A DNA stretch of 64,000 nt, taken from Ferruginibacter sp. GTDB taxonomy: Bacteria > Bacteroidota > Bacteroidia > Chitinophagales > Chitinophagaceae. Where the stretch lies: assembly GCA_013141435.1 (NCBI GenBank), contig JABFQZ010000012.1, forward strand, positions 124,001 to 188,000, written 5' to 3'. The position numbers and the translations under genes are program-made. How positions within the stretch are numbered: position 1 is the stretch's first letter; each line of letters begins with the position of its first letter. Under the pieces are notes generated by a model. That model was not told the origin of the DNA, searched no databases, and was given only the letters and a program-made list of their open reading frames with translations. Shown here piece by piece: positions 62,088-64,000 of the stretch.

Positions 62088-63746
62088 ATGAGTGAAGAAA
62101 AAAGCCTCAATTTTTTGGAGGAAATTATTGAAAAAGACTTGGCAGATGGTAAATATACATCTATCGTAACTCGGTTTCCGCCAGAGCCTAATGGCTATTT
62201 GCACATGGGGCATGCTACAAGTATTTGTTTAAATTTTGGACTAACAAAAAAGTATGCTGGCTATACCAACCTAAGGTTTGATGATACCAACCCAGTTACA
62301 GAAGATACAGAATATGTAGATAGTATAAAAGAAGATATACAATGGCTTGGTTTTGAGTGGAAACAGGAATTGTATGCATCGGATTATTTTGATACCTTAT
62401 ATAAATACGCTGTAACACTTATAAATAAAGGGCTTGCTTATGTAGATGATAATACTGCAGAGCATATTGCTGCCCAAAAAGGTACACATACCGAAGCCGG
62501 AATTGATAGTGTATATAGGCAAAGAAGTATTGCCGAAAATTTGGATTTATTTGCTCGTATGAAGGCAGGTGAGTTTGCCGATGGCGAAAAAATATTGCGT
62601 GCAAAAATAGATATGGCGCATACAAATATGCTAATGCGTGACCCACTCATTTATCGTATAAAACATACACACCACCACCGTACTGGCAATAAATGGTGTA
62701 TTTACCCTATGTACGATTTTGCGCATGGGCAAAGCGATTCTATAGAAAATATTACTCATTCTATATGCACTTTAGAGTTTATACCTCACAGAGAATTGTA
62801 TGATTGGTTTATTGAAAAATTAGAAATATTTCCATCTCATCAATACGAATTTGCACGCCGCAATTTATCATATACTGTTATGAGCAAGCGTAAGCTGAAG
62901 CAATTGGTAGAAGATAAGCATGTAGCAGGCTGGGACGATCCTCGTATGCCTACCATTAGTGGTATGCGCCGTAGAGGGTTTACACCACAAAGTATTCGTA
63001 CATTTTGCGATAAAGTGGGCATTGCAAAAAGAGAAAATATTATTGATTTTAGCTTGCTCGAATTTTGTTTGAGAGAAGATTTAAACCTTACAGCACTGCG
63101 GGCTATGGCTGTACTTGACCCTTTAAAATTAATTATAACTAACTACGAAGAAGGAAAAACGGAACAACTTGTAAGCGAAAATGGACCAGATGAAGCTTAC
63201 GGCACTCGTATTGTTCCTTTTAGCAAAGCGCTTTGGATAGAAAGAGAAGATTTTATGGAAGAAGCAGCAAAAAAATGGTTTAGGTTTGCGCCTGGTGCAA
63301 GTGTACGACTAAAAAGTGCTTACATACTACGTTGCGATACTTTTGATAAAGATGAAACGGGAAAAGTAACAGTAATACATTGCACCTATTTTCCTGAAAG
63401 TAAAAGTGGTAACGATACAAGTGGCATAGCCGTAAAAGGTACCATACATTGGGTATGTGCTACTCATGCAGCTATTGCCGAAGTGCGCATGTACGATAGA
63501 TTATTTAAAGTAGAAATCCCAAGCAGCGAAGAAGGCGATTTTAAAGATTATATAAATGAAAATTCGTTAACTATTACACAAGCATATATTGAGCCATCTC
63601 TTATAAATGCAACAATGCAAAATAGGTTTCAATTTTTGCGCAAAGGATATTTTTGTTTGGATAAAGAAAGTACAAAAGATAAAATAATTTTTAATAGAAC
63701 AGTAACTTTAAAAGATGCATGGGCAAAAGAAGTGAAGAAAAGTTGA
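62088..63746 (+). CDS. glnS: Glutaminyl-tRNA synthetase
   Basis: Class I enzyme charging tRNA-Gln, 552 residues, normal bacterial length. The HIGH motif is HMGH in PPEPNGYLHMGHA (about 29-41), the KMSKS-like motif is VMSKR near 265-269, and FDDTNP follows the Rossmann fold. The C-terminal beta-barrel anticodon domains are complete. Its presence means direct glutaminylation, not only the GatCAB route. A stem TGAAAGTT/AACTTTCA begins at its stop codon. cinA follows 59 nt downstream on the same strand. Confidence 0.96.
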   Translation: MSEEKSLNFLEEIIEKDLADGKYTSIVTRFPPEPNGYLHMGHATSICLNFGLTKKYAGYTNLRFDDTNPVTEDTEYVDSIKEDIQWLGFEWKQELYASDYFDTLYKYAVTLINKGLAYVDDNTAEHIAAQKGTHTEAGIDSVYRQRSIAENLDLFARMKAGEFADGEKILRAKIDMAHTNMLMRDPLIYRIKHTHHHRTGNKWCIYPMYDFAHGQSDSIENITHSICTLEFIPHRELYDWFIEKLEIFPSHQYEFARRNLSYTVMSKRKLKQLVEDKHVAGWDDPRMPTISGMRRRGFTPQSIRTFCDKVGIAKRENIIDFSLLEFCLREDLNLTALRAMAVLDPLKLIITNYEEGKTEQLVSENGPDEAYGTRIVPFSKALWIEREDFMEEAAKKWFRFAPGASVRLKSAYILRCDTFDKDETGKVTVIHCTYFPESKSGNDTSGIAVKGTIHWVCATHAAIAEVRMYDRLFKVEIPSSEEGDFKDYINENSLTITQAYIEPSLINATMQNRFQFLRKGYFCLDKESTKDKIIFNRTVTLKDAWAKEVKKS

Positions 63747-63770
63747 AAGTTAAATGATAAACTTTCATTT
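63744..63770 (+). terminator. Weak hairpin at the glnS stop
   Basis: TGAAAGTT/AACTTTCA with an 8-nt loop overlaps the glnS stop codon and is followed by a short T run. Either a weak terminator or a chance dyad; cinA downstream may still be cotranscribed. Confidence 0.35.
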
Positions 63771-63805
63771 ATAAACTAACTTCAACCTACCAACAATCAA
63801 CAGAG

Positions 63806-64000
63806 ATGACAAACGCATCTATAATTACCATTGGCGATGAACTTTTAATTGGCCAAGTAATAGATACCAATAGTGCTTTAATAGCACAGCAAATGAATAA
63901 TGCTGGTTTTGTAGTAACCCGTAGAGTGGCTGTAGGAGACGATTATGAAGCAATTGAAACTGCTTTATCTGAAGAGAAAAAGCACAGCGATATTATATTA
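63806..64000 (+). CDS. cinA: CinA-family protein, N-terminal part (cut by window end)
   Basis: Partial gene; 65 codons remain. ASIITIGDELLIGQVIDTNSALIAQQM is the MoaB/MogA-like (MoCF) start of CinA proteins, which act as ADP-ribose pyrophosphatase and, through a C-terminal domain, nicotinamide mononucleotide deamidase. Whether the deamidase domain is present cannot be seen. The start ATG at 63806 directly begins the family N-terminus. Confidence 0.85.
   Translation, partial: MTNASIITIGDELLIGQVIDTNSALIAQQMNNAGFVVTRRVAVGDDYEAIETALSEEKKHSDIIL

Noticed and set aside
1-64000. CRISPR array, prophage, insertion sequence or integrative element
   Set aside because: No regularly spaced direct repeats with unique spacers, no integrase or transposase, and no phage structural genes were seen; the NVGIG proteins have signal peptides and are not in a phage context.

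Overview
The window reads as a chromosomal stretch from an AT-rich member of the Bacteroidota, most like the Chitinophagia/Sphingobacteriia branch (inference from gene content, not from any search). Supporting signs: genes start in A-rich leaders without visible Shine-Dalgarno sequences; two promoters match the Bacteroidota sigma-A pattern TTTG-N19-TAnnTTTG exactly; the primary sigma factor is the short Bacteroidota form; and many families are typical of the phylum (short AMP nucleosidase, parAB-DUF5683-dapB, NhaD, propeller histidine kinase with LytTR regulator, 'NVGIG' secreted proteins). Almost all of it is ordinary housekeeping chromosome. No phage, insertion sequence, rRNA, tRNA or CRISPR array was seen; the one RNA gene is tmRNA.

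Layout. 0.3-7.4 kb: amn, guaA, a periplasmic binding-fold protein, an arginase-family enzyme with a small membrane protein, and proS. 7.4-7.8 kb: a gene-free segment bounded by inverted copies of a short repeat. 7.8-12.6 kb: acyl-CoA carboxylase beta subunit, then the minus-strand unit parA-parB-DUF5683-dapB. 12.8-18.6 kb: flavin reductase, membrane metallophosphoesterase, an overlapping glycan trio (GT2, GT87-like, polysaccharide deacetylase) and threonine aldolase. 19-23 kb: rpoD, a DUF3347 protein, an OmpA-type protein and a BNR/YCF48-like protein. 23.1-28.2 kb: histidine utilisation genes hutH and hutU followed by nhaD, with a dead toxin-antitoxin pair between hutH and hutU. 28.2-32.3 kb: topA-SirB1-DUF952-csaA on the minus strand. 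32.7-41.3 kb: DUF2520 protein, an NtrC-like regulator without a DNA-binding domain, lepB, cdd, a hybrid histidine kinase and a membrane MutS-like ATPase. 41.5 kb: tmRNA. 42-49 kb: acyl-CoA dehydrogenase, prmA, pnp, rpsO, and a WlbA-like/WecB-like sugar-nucleotide pair. 49-59.5 kb: envelope proteins, a propeller histidine kinase with LytTR regulator, two paralogous NVGIG proteins and an M4 metalloprotease. 59.5-64 kb: acyl-CoA mutase large subunit, a small membrane protein, glnS and the start of cinA.

How the genes work together. Acyl-CoA carboxylase beta, acyl-CoA dehydrogenase and the acyl-CoA mutase fit branched-chain amino-acid or propionate metabolism, but each stands apart and lacks its partner subunits here. 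hutH and hutU carry out the first two steps of histidine breakdown; the NhaD antiporter begins one base after hutU. The sensor kinase/LytTR pair lies directly upstream of three secreted proteins and may regulate them (inference). The least explained elements are two families of dispersed intergenic repeats, a hairpin plus conserved-looking leader near 50.8 kb, the decayed toxin-antitoxin locus, and the NtrC relative with an altered sigma-54 contact loop.
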